Assembly (NCBI RefSeq): GCF_004005475.1
Contig: NZ_RZTZ01000005.1
Location: 310,001 to 374,000, forward strand
DNA length: 64,000 nt
Source: Niallia taxi
GTDB taxonomy: Bacteria; Bacillota; Bacilli; Bacillales; Cytobacillaceae
Direction of reading: 5' to 3'
Shown: one piece after another, positions 41,126 to 52,154 of the stretch
Layout of the letters: every line of letters begins with the position of its first letter
Numbering within the stretch: position 1 is the first letter of the stretch
The notes under the pieces: generated by a model
Told to the model about the DNA's origin: nothing
Seen by the model: only the letters and a program-made list of their open reading frames with translations
The model's database searches: none
Made by a program: the position numbers and the translations under genes

Positions 41126-42205
41126 ATGAAGAAGCTGTTGTCTGCAATTTTAGCTGCTGTTTTATTATTTGCGTTGGCTGCCTGTTCGGGAGGCGGCGGT
41201 AGTGATGAGGGTGAGAAGGGCTTTGTTGGTGTCAGCATGCCTACGAAATCGTCTGAGCGCTGGATTAGTGACGGTAAGTATATGAAGGAAGAGTTTGAGA
41301 AAAAGGGCTATAAAGTAGACCTTCAATATGCAGAGGATGTTGTGGAAAACCAGGTTTCCCAAATCGAGAACATGATTACAAAAGGTGTTAACGTCCTTGT
41401 TATCGCCGCAATTGATGGTGAGGCACTGACAAATGTACTTGAAAAGGCTCATAAGCAGGACATTGAAGTAATTGCCTATGACCGTCTTATTAAAAAGAGT
41501 GAGTATGTCGATTATTATGCAACATTTGATAACTTCCAAGTTGGAGTGCTACAAGGCAGCTATATTGAACAGAAGCTTGGCTTAAAGGATGGCAAGGGGC
41601 CGTTTAATGTCGAGCTGTTCGGCGGATCACCGGACGATAATAATGCTTATTTCTTCTTTGATGGAGCGATGTCGGTCCTTCAGCCTTATATTGATTCAGG
41701 CAAATTAGTTGTACAAAGCGGACAGACGAAGTTTGAGCAAGGCGCAACATTAAGATGGGATGGAGCGACAGCTCAGGCCCGTATGGATAACTTGCTGAGT
41801 GCTCATTATACGAAGGAAAAAGTTGATGCGGTTCTGTCTCCATATGATGGCATTAGTATTGGGATTATCGCTTCCTTGAAAGGTGTTGGCTATGGAACAG
41901 CAGATAAGCCGCTGCCGGTCGTAACAGGACAGGACGCAGAATTAGCATCTGTTAAGTCCATCATTGCCGGCGAGCAGACACAAACTGTTTTCAAGGATAC
42001 AAGGGAGCTTGCTAAGAAAGCAGTTGATATGTCAGAGGCTGTTTTGAATGGGGAAGAAGCTGAGGTTAATGATACAGAAACATATGACAACGGCGTGAAG
42101 GTTGTTCCTGCGTATCTATTAGAGCCAGTTTCTGTTGATAAGGAAAACTACCAGGAAATTGTCATCGACAGCGGCTATTATGATGAGTCTGAACTAGACA
42201 AATAA
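41126..42205 (+). CDS. Sugar ABC transporter substrate-binding lipoprotein (ChvE-like)
   Basis: A 359-residue lipoprotein: signal [20 protein letters not shown] with lipobox LAAC, then a periplasmic-binding fold of the ribose/galactose type close to ChvE ([20 protein letters not shown] at the start; [33 protein letters not shown] near the C-terminus). It binds a monosaccharide outside the cell for import by the GguA/GguB-type transporter encoded downstream. GAAGGGG lies before ATG 41126. A hairpin at 42216-42244 follows and would favour excess binding protein. Confidence 0.9.
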   Translation: MKKLLSAILAAVLLFALAACSGGGGSDEGEKGFVGVSMPTKSSERWISDGKYMKEEFEKKGYKVDLQYAEDVVENQVSQIENMITKGVNVLVIAAIDGEALTNVLEKAHKQDIEVIAYDRLIKKSEYVDYYATFDNFQVGVLQGSYIEQKLGLKDGKGPFNVELFGGSPDDNNAYFFFDGAMSVLQPYIDSGKLVVQSGQTKFEQGATLRWDGATAQARMDNLLSAHYTKEKVDAVLSPYDGISIGIIASLKGVGYGTADKPLPVVTGQDAELASVKSIIAGEQTQTVFKDTRELAKKAVDMSEAVLNGEEAEVNDTETYDNGVKVVPAYLLEPVSVDKENYQEIVIDSGYYDESELDK

Positions 42206-42215
42206 ACATAAAACG

Positions 42216-42244
42216 GCAGTTTCTCTTTAACTAAGAGAAACTGC
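42216..42244 (+). terminator. Intercistronic hairpin after the binding-protein gene
   Basis: A perfect 12-bp stem GCAGTTTCTCTT/AAGAGAAACTGC with only a short T tail. Such hairpins protect the upstream message and let part of transcription continue into the transporter genes. Confidence 0.8.
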
Positions 42245-42270
42245 TTTAGATAAGAAAGGGGGCTGACAGC

Positions 42271-43773
42271 GTGGAAAATATTCTGGAAATGAAGAATATC
42301 ACAAAGGAATTTCCAGGTGTCAAGGCACTCGATGATGTGAACCTGAAAGTTGCAGCAGGCGAAATTCACGCATTATGCGGGGAAAATGGTGCGGGAAAAT
42401 CAACGCTTATGAAGGTGCTCAGCGGTGTATATCCACATGGTACCTATTCAGGGGACATTCTTTTTCAGGATGAGGTCTGCATGTTCAAGGATATAAAGGG
42501 CAGTGAAAGCTTAGGAATTGTTATTATCCATCAGGAGCTTGCGCTTATACCAGAGCTGTCGATCGCTGAAAACATCTTCCTTGGCAATGAACAGGCTAAA
42601 GCTGGTGTGATTAATTGGAATGAAACAGTTGTTAAGGCAAGAGAGCTTTTGAAAAAGGTCGGCTTATCTGAAAATCCGAATACACTCATATCCAAAATCG
42701 GTGTCGGCAAGCAGCAGCTTGTGGAAATCGCTAAAGCACTTTCCAAGGATGTGAAGCTGCTGATTTTGGACGAACCTACTGCAGCATTAAATGAAGAAGA
42801 AAGTGAAAACCTGTTACAGCTCCTTCTTTCCTTCAAAAAAGAAGGTATGACAAGCATTATGATTTCCCATAAATTGAACGAAGTCTCAAAAGTCGCAGAC
42901 AGTATCACGATTATCCGCGATGGCAGAACAATCGAAACACTGAAATGGGAGGAAGTATCAGAGGATAGAATCATTAAGGGCATGGTCGGCAGGGAGCTGA
43001 CAAACCGTTATCCAGACAGAACCCCGCAAATCGGTGAGACGATTTTGGAAGTAAAGGACTGGGAAGTGCTGCAAGGGGACAGAAAAGTAATCGACAATAT
43101 CAGCATGCATATTAAAAGAGGAGAAATCGTCGGGATTGCTGGAGTAATGGGCTCAGGTAGGACGGAATTTGCAATGAGCGTGTTCGGACAGTCCTATGGC
43201 ACGAAAATATCTGGTCAGCTTTATAAGGATGGCAAGGAAATCTCGGTGAAAAATGTGCCGGAAGCAATTGAAAATGGACTTGCTTACGTAACAGAGGATC
43301 GGAAAAACTATGGGCTTATTTTAATTGAGGACATTAAACGAAATATTTCCTTGCCGAACTTACGCAAGCTTTCCAAGTTCAGTGTGCTCAATGAAAATGT
43401 CGAGGTGAAGGAGGCGGAAAACTATCGTCAGAAGATGAACATTAAAACACCGTCGATCCTTCAGAAGACGGGAAACTTGAGCGGCGGCAATCAGCAAAAG
43501 GTTGTGTTAAGTAAGTGGATTTACGCTGAACCAGATATTCTTATGCTTGATGAGCCGACAAGGGGAATTGATGTTGGCGCGAAGTATGAAATATACACCA
43601 TTATCAACCAGCTCGCAGACGAAGGAAAGGGAATCCTCCTTATTTCCTCGGAGATGCCAGAGCTGTTAGGAATGTGTGACAGAATTTATGTTATGAACGA
43701 GGGCAGCATCAAGGGAGAGTTAGCTGCAGCAGATGCGACACAGGAAAGCATCATGAAATACATTACAAGCTAA
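42271..43773 (+). CDS. Sugar ABC transporter ATP-binding protein (GguA/MmsA-like, two ATPase domains)
   Basis: A 500-residue tandem ATPase of the RbsA/MglA class. Domain 1 has Walker [10 protein letters not shown] (near 37) and Walker [12 protein letters not shown]; domain 2 has a degenerate Walker [11 protein letters not shown], signature LSGGNQQKV and [19 protein letters not shown]. It energises the single-permease transporter encoded next. GTG 42271 follows AAAGGGGG. The order binding protein, ATPase, permease is the ChvE-GguA-GguB arrangement. Confidence 0.95.
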   Translation: MENILEMKNITKEFPGVKALDDVNLKVAAGEIHALCGENGAGKSTLMKVLSGVYPHGTYSGDILFQDEVCMFKDIKGSESLGIVIIHQELALIPELSIAENIFLGNEQAKAGVINWNETVVKARELLKKVGLSENPNTLISKIGVGKQQLVEIAKALSKDVKLLILDEPTAALNEEESENLLQLLLSFKKEGMTSIMISHKLNEVSKVADSITIIRDGRTIETLKWEEVSEDRIIKGMVGRELTNRYPDRTPQIGETILEVKDWEVLQGDRKVIDNISMHIKRGEIVGIAGVMGSGRTEFAMSVFGQSYGTKISGQLYKDGKEISVKNVPEAIENGLAYVTEDRKNYGLILIEDIKRNISLPNLRKLSKFSVLNENVEVKEAENYRQKMNIKTPSILQKTGNLSGGNQQKVVLSKWIYAEPDILMLDEPTRGIDVGAKYEIYTIINQLADEGKGILLISSEMPELLGMCDRIYVMNEGSIKGELAAADATQESIMKYITS

Positions 43774-43807
43774 GGTCGTCTGTCTCAAAAAGGAAGGGGG
43801 AGTTAAG

Positions 43808-45004
43808 GTGAATACACCGTTGGAGGATTACCGCAATAAAGGCTCTATATTGTCATTGATTCAGAGCAATTTACGCCAATATGGAATGTTTACCGCATTA
43901 GTGCTGATTATGATACTGTTTCAAGTGTTAACAGAGGGCATTCTTTTACGCCCGCTCAATATCACCAATTTGATTTTGCAGAACAGCTATATTCTCGTCC
44001 TTGCAATCGGTATGGTCCTGGTAATTATCACAGGTCATATCGATTTGTCCGTCGGCTCTGTAGCTGCATTTGTCGGCGCCATTTCCGGAATTTTAATTAT
44101 TAACCATGATATGCCCGTCTTTTTGGCTGTTATTCTTTCCTTATTAGTTGGCGCTGTAATCGGGGCATGGCAAGGATTTTGGGTCGCATACGTCAAGATT
44201 CCCGCCTTTATCGTCACACTTGCCGGGATGCTTTTGTTCAGAGGCTTGACGATGCTTGTCTTAAAAGGCAAATCTGTTGCGCCATATCCACAGTCCTTTC
44301 AGGATATCAGCTCAGGCTTTCTCCCTGATATCTTTGGCGGCAGCACCTTGCATATGCTGACGATTGTGGCAGGCATTGTTTTCTCCATCATTTACTTGCT
44401 TATTGAAGCCCGCAATCGTAAAACCCAGCTTCGCTATGATTTTGAAGTATCTTCAAAAGGACTCTTCATTACGAAGATAGCAGCCATTATCGTGCTGATT
44501 AATGTGTTCACATATGTTTTAGCAACATATGAAGGCATTCCAACCATTCTGCTTATCCTTATTGGGTTAATTATTATCTACAGCTTTGTCATGAAGAAAA
44601 CTGTAATGGGCAGACATGTTTATGCGATCGGCGGCAATGAAAAGGCCGCAAGTCTTTCTGGCATCAAAACAAAAAAAGCAACCTTCTGGGTGTTTGTGAA
44701 CATGGGTGTGCTTGCAGCTTTATCTGGTTTGATTTTCGCCGCAAGACTTAATGCCGCAACACCAAAAGCAGGAAATCTGTTCGAGCTTGATGCGATTGCA
44801 GCCTGCTTTATCGGCGGCGCATCTGCTTATGGCGGCATCGGAACAGTCGGCGGGGCGATTGTCGGTGGACTTGTTATGGGTGTCATGAACAACGGTATGT
44901 CCATCATCGGTCTTGGCATCGACTGGCAGCAGGCTATAAAAGGACTTGTGCTGCTGATTGCGGTTGCGTTTGATATTTATAATAAGAATAAATTAGCTTC
45001 ATAA
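43808..45004 (+). CDS. Sugar ABC transporter permease (GguB/MmsB-like)
   Basis: A 398-residue permease with about ten helices, longer than RbsC as is usual for GguB/XylH-type proteins. ITGHIDLSVGSVAAFVGAI and the coupling segment VYAIGGNEKAASLSGIKTKKA are conserved. A central hydrophilic stretch (EARNRKTQLRYDFEVSSKG) is typical of the GguB/XylH subgroup. GTG 43808 follows AAGGGGG. Substrates of the subgroup are xylose, arabinose, glucose or galactose; the window does not decide among them. Confidence 0.95.
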   Translation: MNTPLEDYRNKGSILSLIQSNLRQYGMFTALVLIMILFQVLTEGILLRPLNITNLILQNSYILVLAIGMVLVIITGHIDLSVGSVAAFVGAISGILIINHDMPVFLAVILSLLVGAVIGAWQGFWVAYVKIPAFIVTLAGMLLFRGLTMLVLKGKSVAPYPQSFQDISSGFLPDIFGGSTLHMLTIVAGIVFSIIYLLIEARNRKTQLRYDFEVSSKGLFITKIAAIIVLINVFTYVLATYEGIPTILLILIGLIIIYSFVMKKTVMGRHVYAIGGNEKAASLSGIKTKKATFWVFVNMGVLAALSGLIFAARLNAATPKAGNLFELDAIAACFIGGASAYGGIGTVGGAIVGGLVMGVMNNGMSIIGLGIDWQQAIKGLVLLIAVAFDIYNKNKLAS

Positions 45005-45010
45005 CAGGTG

Positions 45011-45044
45011 AAAAACCAAGCTCTGGTGAGCTTGGTTTTTTAGT
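45011..45044 (+). terminator. Terminator of the ChvE-GguAB operon
   Basis: A 12-bp stem (45011-45022 with 45029-45040) and T-rich tail. Confidence 0.9.
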
Positions 45045-45108
45045 TTTTTAGACTTCCAATCAATCAATCTTCACTGTAAGCAAAAAAGAGGGAAGACTAA
45101 CATCCCCC

Positions 45109-46026
45109 TCACTCTGGCAGCACTTCCTCATAAAGTATCCGCGCCGTAATATCCTGCTCATAATTACCAAAGCTTCTCCCGTAAAGGGTCAAACCGCCGA
45201 TTGTGCCTTCATCTGTTACTGCAAACTTCAGCTTAATGTCAGGGTGATCCTGCAGACCAACATCCTCAATCGTTACATCCGATATCCGGCAGCCGTCAAT
45301 GAATGTGCCGTCCTTATTGATGCGCAGCAGCTTCAGCAAGCCGTACTGGTTCAAGTGGGGCGGCCACCAGCTTGGATTGCAGGCTCCTTTTGTGCCGCCG
45401 AAGTCTCCTGGTGAATTCCAAAAGCCAAGCTCAACATTGTTCAAGTAGAAGAATATGTCAGAGGGCCAGTCATTATTGTAGAAGGGTGCCTCTGAGCTGA
45501 TTTCGAAAATAAATTGAAGTTCTTTAAAGCGTTGATTTTTCTTTAAGTAATTAGGAATTCTGTATTCAAGGAAGCCTTTTTTCAGCCAGACGATGTCTGC
45601 GTGAATATGGTCAGGATCGGCAAAGTAGCGAGGGTTGTCAAACTCACCGATAATGCTGTCCTTTGTTGCAAGACCACATGTCGGGTCTGCGGCATAATCG
45701 AAATAATGGCCGACCTTAATCTCATACTCATAAAAATTCTCCACACCCTTATCCTGAAGCTCAATCGTCAGGACATCCTCATTTAAATAGCAGATTTTTT
45801 GAATGCCATGCTTTCCGCCTGCTGTTGAAATATCAATAAGACCGCTTTCCTCCAGCTTTTTAATATGCATAGTAACAGCGCCGTTAGAGAGCTGCAGCTT
45901 TTGGGCGATATCATTTAAGTTTAGGCTGTTATTTCGTTGCAGCAGTGTCAATATTTCAAGGCGGATTTCTGAGCTAAGTGCCTTATATATATTTAAGCCA
46001 GAGCGGAGATCTTTTATATGTATCAT
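45109..46026 (-). CDS. ArsR-type winged-helix regulator with a large C-terminal domain
   Basis: A 305-residue protein. Residues 10-80 are an ArsR-like winged helix (LSSEIRLEILTLLQRNNSLN, LQLSNGAVTMHIKKLEESGLI). The remaining 220 residues are a beta-rich, aromatic domain (GDFGGTKGACNPSWWPPHLN, IFFYLNNVELGFWNSPGDF) that looks like a carbohydrate-binding jelly roll; it has no metal motif. It lies between sugar ABC operons and beside the arabinofuranosidase locus, so it is a probable sugar-responsive repressor. AGAAGG lies before ATG 46026. This fusion is much longer than usual ArsR repressors (about 100 residues). Confidence 0.75.
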   Translation of the reverse strand: MIHIKDLRSGLNIYKALSSEIRLEILTLLQRNNSLNLNDIAQKLQLSNGAVTMHIKKLEESGLIDISTAGGKHGIQKICYLNEDVLTIELQDKGVENFYEYEIKVGHYFDYAADPTCGLATKDSIIGEFDNPRYFADPDHIHADIVWLKKGFLEYRIPNYLKKNQRFKELQFIFEISSEAPFYNNDWPSDIFFYLNNVELGFWNSPGDFGGTKGACNPSWWPPHLNQYGLLKLLRINKDGTFIDGCRISDVTIEDVGLQDHPDIKLKFAVTDEGTIGGLTLYGRSFGNYEQDITARILYEEVLPE

Positions 46027-46056
46027 GTAAACTACCTTCTTTCTTAACGAGAGAGT

Positions 46057-46686
46057 TTATGTCAGTTGCTTGGTTCGTTTTTGTTCATATCGAGAAAACG
46101 CCTTTAAGCTGGTCCACATCATATAAAAGGCAGGCACACTTGCACCAAATAGAATAATGCTTCCTGGAAAGGTAATCAGCACATAAACAATGATTAATAG
46201 TCCGCCAACCATTTTAGCGCAGGCAAGGGGCATTGCCAGTGTAAACAGCAGGGCGTTTTTAATGATATGAAGCCCTTTTAGCTCATAGTGAACATACATC
46301 GTAAAAAAGGTAAGAACACTGCAGGCATAAAGTAAGGCGATAAAAAGAACAGGAAAGTAGAGATATTGTAAGAAGGTAATCGTTGTATGCTGAAGTGCCA
46401 GCAAATCTGCATACAGGACAGCCCCGCCAAAAATGAGGAGCAGGCCGAGGAGATTGCTTTTCACAAATTCCTTTTTATAGACAGATAGAAAGGTAGAAAA
46501 AATCGGAAAGCTTGTTTCACCAAGGAGCCATTTACGCATAACCGCAAACAGACTGACAGTTGCAGGGAAGAAACCGACAACAGCGAGTCCCACAACGGAA
46601 AATAGCATCCATAATAGATGAGCATATAAAAATCGCAAAATCCAATTAGAGATAGAATAAATAGAATCGACGAGTACAGCCTTCAT
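46057..46686 (-). CDS. DUF624 (YesL-like) membrane protein
   Basis: A 209-residue protein with five or six helices. The N-terminal ISNWILRFLYAHLLWMLFS and GFFPATVSLFAVMRKWL are characteristic of the YesL/DUF624 family found with oligosaccharide ABC importers. Function is unknown but context-specific for pectin/arabinan/xylan loci. AAAAGGAGG precedes ATG 46686; it is divergent from the binding-protein gene and 30 bases upstream of the ArsR-type gene, so the two are probably one operon. Confidence 0.85.
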   Translation of the reverse strand: MKAVLVDSIYSISNWILRFLYAHLLWMLFSVVGLAVVGFFPATVSLFAVMRKWLLGETSFPIFSTFLSVYKKEFVKSNLLGLLLIFGGAVLYADLLALQHTTITFLQYLYFPVLFIALLYACSVLTFFTMYVHYELKGLHIIKNALLFTLAMPLACAKMVGGLLIIVYVLITFPGSIILFGASVPAFYMMWTSLKAFSRYEQKRTKQLT

Positions 46687-47039
46687 AGGTGGTCCTCCTT
46701 TTGTTTTCTTTTAGCAAAACCTAAAATAATAGATGCTTTCTTTTTATGTGTATGTAAGGAACGTGTTAATAATATAAAAAATCGGAAAAATCCTCCTTTT
46801 CTCCTTTGCAATTAGAGAGAAACCGTCTTTTTTGCTTGACCTAAAGGGAAACTCACAAAATAAGTACAAAAAGATAATGACTTTTTACGCTTTAGAAAAA
46901 CATTTCCCTAGACGATTTGCTCATTTATGAAAACGCATACATTTTTAAGAAGACAGGTTAATACTATTAACATGTGTAAAACATTTTATGTTTTTCTAAA
47001 ATAAAGTGTTTTTTCAACAAGGCATAAGGAGGAAAAGGG
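46687..47039. promoter_or_regulatory. Divergent promoter region of the arabino-oligosaccharide locus, with cre site
   Basis: A gene-free 353-base region between divergent operons. TGAAAACGCATACA (46928-46941) matches 13 of 14 positions of the cre consensus, so CcpA control of the transporter operon is likely. No clear operator for the ArsR-type regulator could be singled out. Confidence 0.6.
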
Positions 47040-48341
47040 ATGAAAAAGGGTCTTTTAGGAATGCTGGCTATCATTCTAGTAAGCTCCATGTTTTTAGCAG
47101 GCTGTAATAAGGGCAGTTCGGATAAAGGTTATTCGAATGGCGGTAAAGGAACAAAGATTGAATTATGGACGTTCAATGAGCTCCATGAACAATATTATGA
47201 GCATATGGCAGAGAAGTGGAATGAGGAAAATCCTGATGACCAAATCAGCCTTAAAGCCACTACATATCCTTATGAGGATTTGCATAACAAGCTGCTTGTT
47301 GCGCTGCAGTCAGGCAAGGGAGCTCCTGATATTTCTGATGTGGAAATCTCCAAATTCGGCAACTTCTTAAAAGGAGAGCCGCAGATTCTTCCATTAGATG
47401 ATGTGATTGATCCGGAAAAGGAAAATATTGTGCAATCACGGCTTGATATTTATGCGAAAGACGGCAAGACATATGGAATTGACTTTCACGTAGGTGCTGC
47501 AGTTATTTATTACAATAAAGAAATTATGGATAAAGCCGGTGTCAATCCAGATGACATTAAAACATGGGCTGACTACAAGGAAGCAGGCAAAACAGTTCTT
47601 GAGAAAACAGGCATTCCAATGACAACACTTGATATTGAAGACCAATGGTCATTCTGGCCGCAGGTTGCTCAGCTTGAAGGCAAGGATGACCTGTTGAAGG
47701 AAAATGGCGAGGTGAACCTGACAGATCCGCGCATTGTTGAGGTGCTGCAATATGAGCAAGACCTTGTTAAAGAAGGCATTGCAATTCCATCGCCAGGTAA
47801 TGACCATCACTCAGAGGAATATTACGGCTTCATGAATAATGGCGGAGCAGCGTCTGTGTGGATGCCAATGTGGTATATGGGCAGATTCACTGACTATATG
47901 CCTGACTTGAAAGGGAAAATCGTGATTAAACCAATGCCTGCATGGTCTGAAGGTGCTCCTCGCTCAGCAGGAATGGGCGGAACAGGCACTGTTGTAACAA
48001 ACCAATCTAAGGATCCAGAGGTTGCGAAGAAATTCCTTGCTTACGCTAAGCTTTCGAAGGAAGGCAACATTGAAATTTGGAAGCAGCTTGGCTTTGACCC
48101 AATCCGCTCTGATGTGTGGGATTTACCTGAAGTAAATGAAGAGAATAAATTCACGGAATATTTCGGTCCGAATATTTTCGGCACATTGCTTGAGGTGAAG
48201 GATGAAATCGAAGGTGTCAATATTGGCGAAAGAACGCCAGATGTCTCCAATGCTGTCAAGACGACGATTTTGTTCCAGACATTAGTGGAAATGAAGGATC
48301 CGAAGCAGGCGCTCGAGGAGGCAGCAAGTCAGATTAAATAA
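47040..48341 (+). CDS. Arabino-oligosaccharide ABC transporter binding lipoprotein (AraN-like)
   Basis: A 433-residue family 1 solute-binding lipoprotein: lipobox FLAGC at about 22, IELWTFNELHEQYYEHMAEK, the conserved DISDVEISKFGNF, and GAASVWMPMWYMGRF. AAGGAGG precedes ATG 47040. Its operon with two permeases and a GH51 arabinofuranosidase matches the AraNPQ system of B. subtilis, which imports alpha-1,5-arabino-oligosaccharides and uses the shared ATPase MsmX. No ATPase gene is present here, consistent with that. Confidence 0.9.
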   Translation: MKKGLLGMLAIILVSSMFLAGCNKGSSDKGYSNGGKGTKIELWTFNELHEQYYEHMAEKWNEENPDDQISLKATTYPYEDLHNKLLVALQSGKGAPDISDVEISKFGNFLKGEPQILPLDDVIDPEKENIVQSRLDIYAKDGKTYGIDFHVGAAVIYYNKEIMDKAGVNPDDIKTWADYKEAGKTVLEKTGIPMTTLDIEDQWSFWPQVAQLEGKDDLLKENGEVNLTDPRIVEVLQYEQDLVKEGIAIPSPGNDHHSEEYYGFMNNGGAASVWMPMWYMGRFTDYMPDLKGKIVIKPMPAWSEGAPRSAGMGGTGTVVTNQSKDPEVAKKFLAYAKLSKEGNIEIWKQLGFDPIRSDVWDLPEVNEENKFTEYFGPNIFGTLLEVKDEIEGVNIGERTPDVSNAVKTTILFQTLVEMKDPKQALEEAASQIK

Positions 48342-48350
48342 GGAATAACA

Positions 48351-48379
48351 GCAGGAGGCAATTTGCCTTTGCCTCCTGC
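48351..48379 (+). terminator. Intercistronic hairpin after the binding-protein gene
   Basis: A perfect 10-bp stem GCAGGAGGCA/TGCCTCCTGC (48351-48360, 48370-48379) without a T run, so it is more likely a message-stabilising or attenuating structure. Confidence 0.7.
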
Positions 48380-48399
48380 CTATAAGGGGGGATTTTAAT

Positions 48400-49329
48400 A
48401 TGGAAGCAAGCCGCAGACAGGGTGTTAGGAAACAGAAGAAAAGAAGTCTCCTTTATTCGCAAAATGCAGCGCCTTACTTTTTTATTTTTCCATTCATCCT
48501 GTCTTTTCTAATCTTTTTTGCTTATCCAGTTGCTACGACGGTTATTATGAGCTTTCAGGAGGTACTGCCAGGACAAACGACCTTCATCGGTTTAGACAAC
48601 TATAAGGAGTTATGGAATCCAACCTTTTTAACAGCGATCCGCAACAGCACTGTTTATACGCTTTTGACCTTAATTATCTTAATTCCAGTGCCGCTCGTGC
48701 TTGCTGTTTTCCTTAATTCAAAGCTGATGTTTGCCAAGAACTTCTTCCGCTCGGTAACCTTCATACCCGCACTGACATCTGTCGTTGTTGCCGGGATGAT
48801 CTTCCGCTTAATCTTCGGCGGACAAGACGGGGCATTGCTGAACTCGATTTTAACGAACTTTGGCATGGAGCCAAAGGCATGGCTGAACCATGGCGGCACA
48901 AGCATGTTCGTGCTTGTTGTGCTGGCAACGTGGAAGTGGATGGGTATCAACATCCTGTATTTCCTCGCAGGACTGCAAAATATTCCGCGGGAGCTTTATG
49001 AGTCTGCCGAGGTAGACGGTGCCACGACTGCGAGGAAGTTCTACCATATAACATTGCCATTGTTAAAGCCAATCAGTATTTATGTATTTACAATCAGCAT
49101 TTACGGCGGCTTCTCGATGTTTGCTGAGAGCTATATGCTTTATGGCAGCAACAGATCACCTAATAATATTGGACTGACGATTGTCGGCTATTTATATCAA
49201 AAAGGAATCGAGCAGAATAACCTAGGCTTCGGCTCTGCTGTTGGTATTGCCTTGCTTGTCATCACCCTGATTATTACCTTGATCCAGCTGAAGTTCTTCG
49301 GCATGTTCAAAAAGGAGGAACAAGGATGA
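48400..49329 (+). CDS. ABC transporter permease (AraP-like)
   Basis: A 309-residue permease with six helices, starting with a basic cytoplasmic segment. The MalF-type coupling motif is in YESAEVDGATTARKFYHITLPLLKP. The arrangement after a family 1 binding protein fits AraP. It overlaps the next permease gene by 4 bases (ATGA). GGGGGGA lies before ATG 48400. Confidence 0.9.
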   Translation: MEASRRQGVRKQKKRSLLYSQNAAPYFFIFPFILSFLIFFAYPVATTVIMSFQEVLPGQTTFIGLDNYKELWNPTFLTAIRNSTVYTLLTLIILIPVPLVLAVFLNSKLMFAKNFFRSVTFIPALTSVVVAGMIFRLIFGGQDGALLNSILTNFGMEPKAWLNHGGTSMFVLVVLATWKWMGINILYFLAGLQNIPRELYESAEVDGATTARKFYHITLPLLKPISIYVFTISIYGGFSMFAESYMLYGSNRSPNNIGLTIVGYLYQKGIEQNNLGFGSAVGIALLVITLIITLIQLKFFGMFKKEEQG

Positions 49330-50168
49330 AACCGAAAAAAGTGTGGAAGCTGTCGTCCATCCTGCTTATCCTGCTGTTTGTAGTAATCGGCATTTTCGCC
49401 TTATTCCCGCTCTTTGCGATCACACTCGGCTCCTTGAAGCCATCAACGGAAATTATGCGGTACGGGCTGAATCTAAAGCTGCAGGCAGACCTTTTATCAT
49501 TAGATAACTATTCTTATTTGTTTAACGGAGAAACAGATTATTTCATTTGGTATAAAAACAGCATCATCATCACGATTGCTTCTACCTTATCCTGCCTGCT
49601 TTTGACAAGCATGGTTGGCTACGGCCTTGCTGTTTATGACTTTAAGCTAAAGAATGTTGTCTTTGGACTCGTTTTGATTGTCATGATGATTCCAGTCGAA
49701 ATCATCATGCTGCCATTATATAAGCTGACAATGAGTCTTGGCTTAATGGACACATTAGTTGGCGCGTTTCTGCCGTTTGTCGTTGCGCCGATTCCCATTT
49801 TCTTTTTCCGTCAGTACGCAAGCGGTCTGCCTCGTGATTTACTCGATGCAGCAAGGGTTGATGGCTGTACAGAAATCGGCATTTTCTTCCGCGTGATGCT
49901 GCCGTTAATGACACCAGCCTTTTCTTCAATGGCCATTCTGCAAGCACTTGGAAGCTGGAATAACTTCCTGTGGCCGTTGATTGTTTTACGATCAAGTGAG
50001 AATTTAACATTGCCAATTGGACTATCGACATTGCTGACGCCTTACGGCAACAACTATGATGTGCTGATTGCTGGGTCTGTTATGGCAATATTCCCAGTGT
50101 TGCTTCTGTATATTTTCTTCCAGCGCTACTTTATTGAAGGCATGACTGCCGGCGGTGTGAAGGGGTAA
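49326..50168 (+). CDS. ABC transporter permease (AraQ-like)
   Basis: A 280-residue MalG-type permease with six helices and the coupling motif DLLDAARVDGCTEIGIFFRVMLPLMTP. It ends YFIEGMTAGGVKG, the usual C-terminus of this group. Overlaps the AraP-like gene by 4 bases, which couples translation of the two halves of the channel. Confidence 0.9.
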   Translation: MKPKKVWKLSSILLILLFVVIGIFALFPLFAITLGSLKPSTEIMRYGLNLKLQADLLSLDNYSYLFNGETDYFIWYKNSIIITIASTLSCLLLTSMVGYGLAVYDFKLKNVVFGLVLIVMMIPVEIIMLPLYKLTMSLGLMDTLVGAFLPFVVAPIPIFFFRQYASGLPRDLLDAARVDGCTEIGIFFRVMLPLMTPAFSSMAILQALGSWNNFLWPLIVLRSSENLTLPIGLSTLLTPYGNNYDVLIAGSVMAIFPVLLLYIFFQRYFIEGMTAGGVKG

Positions 50169-50188
50169 CCACTAAAAACCATTTATGA

Positions 50189-51706
<1,518 letters not shown>

Positions 51707-51712
51707 ATTGGG

Positions 51713-51742
51713 AACAGCCATGCTCGTCCGAGCATGGCTGTT
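51713..51742 (+). terminator. Hairpin at the end of the arabinan operon
   Basis: A perfect 14-bp inverted repeat (51713-51726 with 51729-51742), with a short TTTA tail; probable terminator. The 150 bases after it contain no gene. Confidence 0.7.
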
Positions 51743-51896
51743 TATGTAGACAAAGACTTATAGATACAATTATGCAGCATCGGCCCCACCTACGCCAAAT
51801 GCCATTGATAGCCACGCATGCTATCCACGCTACTTCCATCATAGTGGACAAATATGAACAAAATACGTACTTAATGTAAAAACTATATGAATATTA

Positions 51897-52061
51897 TCAG
51901 CCATTTCTCTTTGTGCGATAAGTGATATATTCGGCCTGGGCAAGCAGCGCAAGAAAAAAGATCGGGAAGGAGACAGCAACAAGTTTTCTGTGCCAGTCGA
52001 GATTGCGCTTAAGGAGAACACTCGAAAAAAGCATTTGTACAAAACTAAACAAAAATTGCAC
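51897..52061 (-). CDS. Small two-helix membrane protein
   Basis: A frame of 54 residues from GTG 52061 (or 45 residues from ATG 52034): a hydrophobic first helix, a basic loop (LLKRNLDWHRKL), a second helix (VSFPIFFLALLAQA) and an end YITYRTKRNG. AAAGGAG lies upstream, but its best-placed ATG (about 52067) opens a seven-codon frame that stops, so there may be a small frameshift or a GTG start. No family is recognised. Confidence 0.5.
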   Translation of the reverse strand: MQFLFSFVQMLFSSVLLKRNLDWHRKLVAVSFPIFFLALLAQAEYITYRTKRNG

Positions 52062-52116
52062 CGGTCATTCAACTCCTTTTCTCTTAGTTTGCTAAAAGGG
52101 GAAGAATGTATACAAA

Positions 52117-52145
52117 AAAAGCCCCTTTTATTAAAAAAGGGACTG
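52117..52145 (-). terminator. Terminator of the LOV-STAS gene
   Basis: On the minus strand, a stem AGTCCCTTTT/AAAAGGGGCT (with one mismatch) is followed by seven T. Confidence 0.7.
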
Positions 52146-52154
52146 TTGCTTTGG

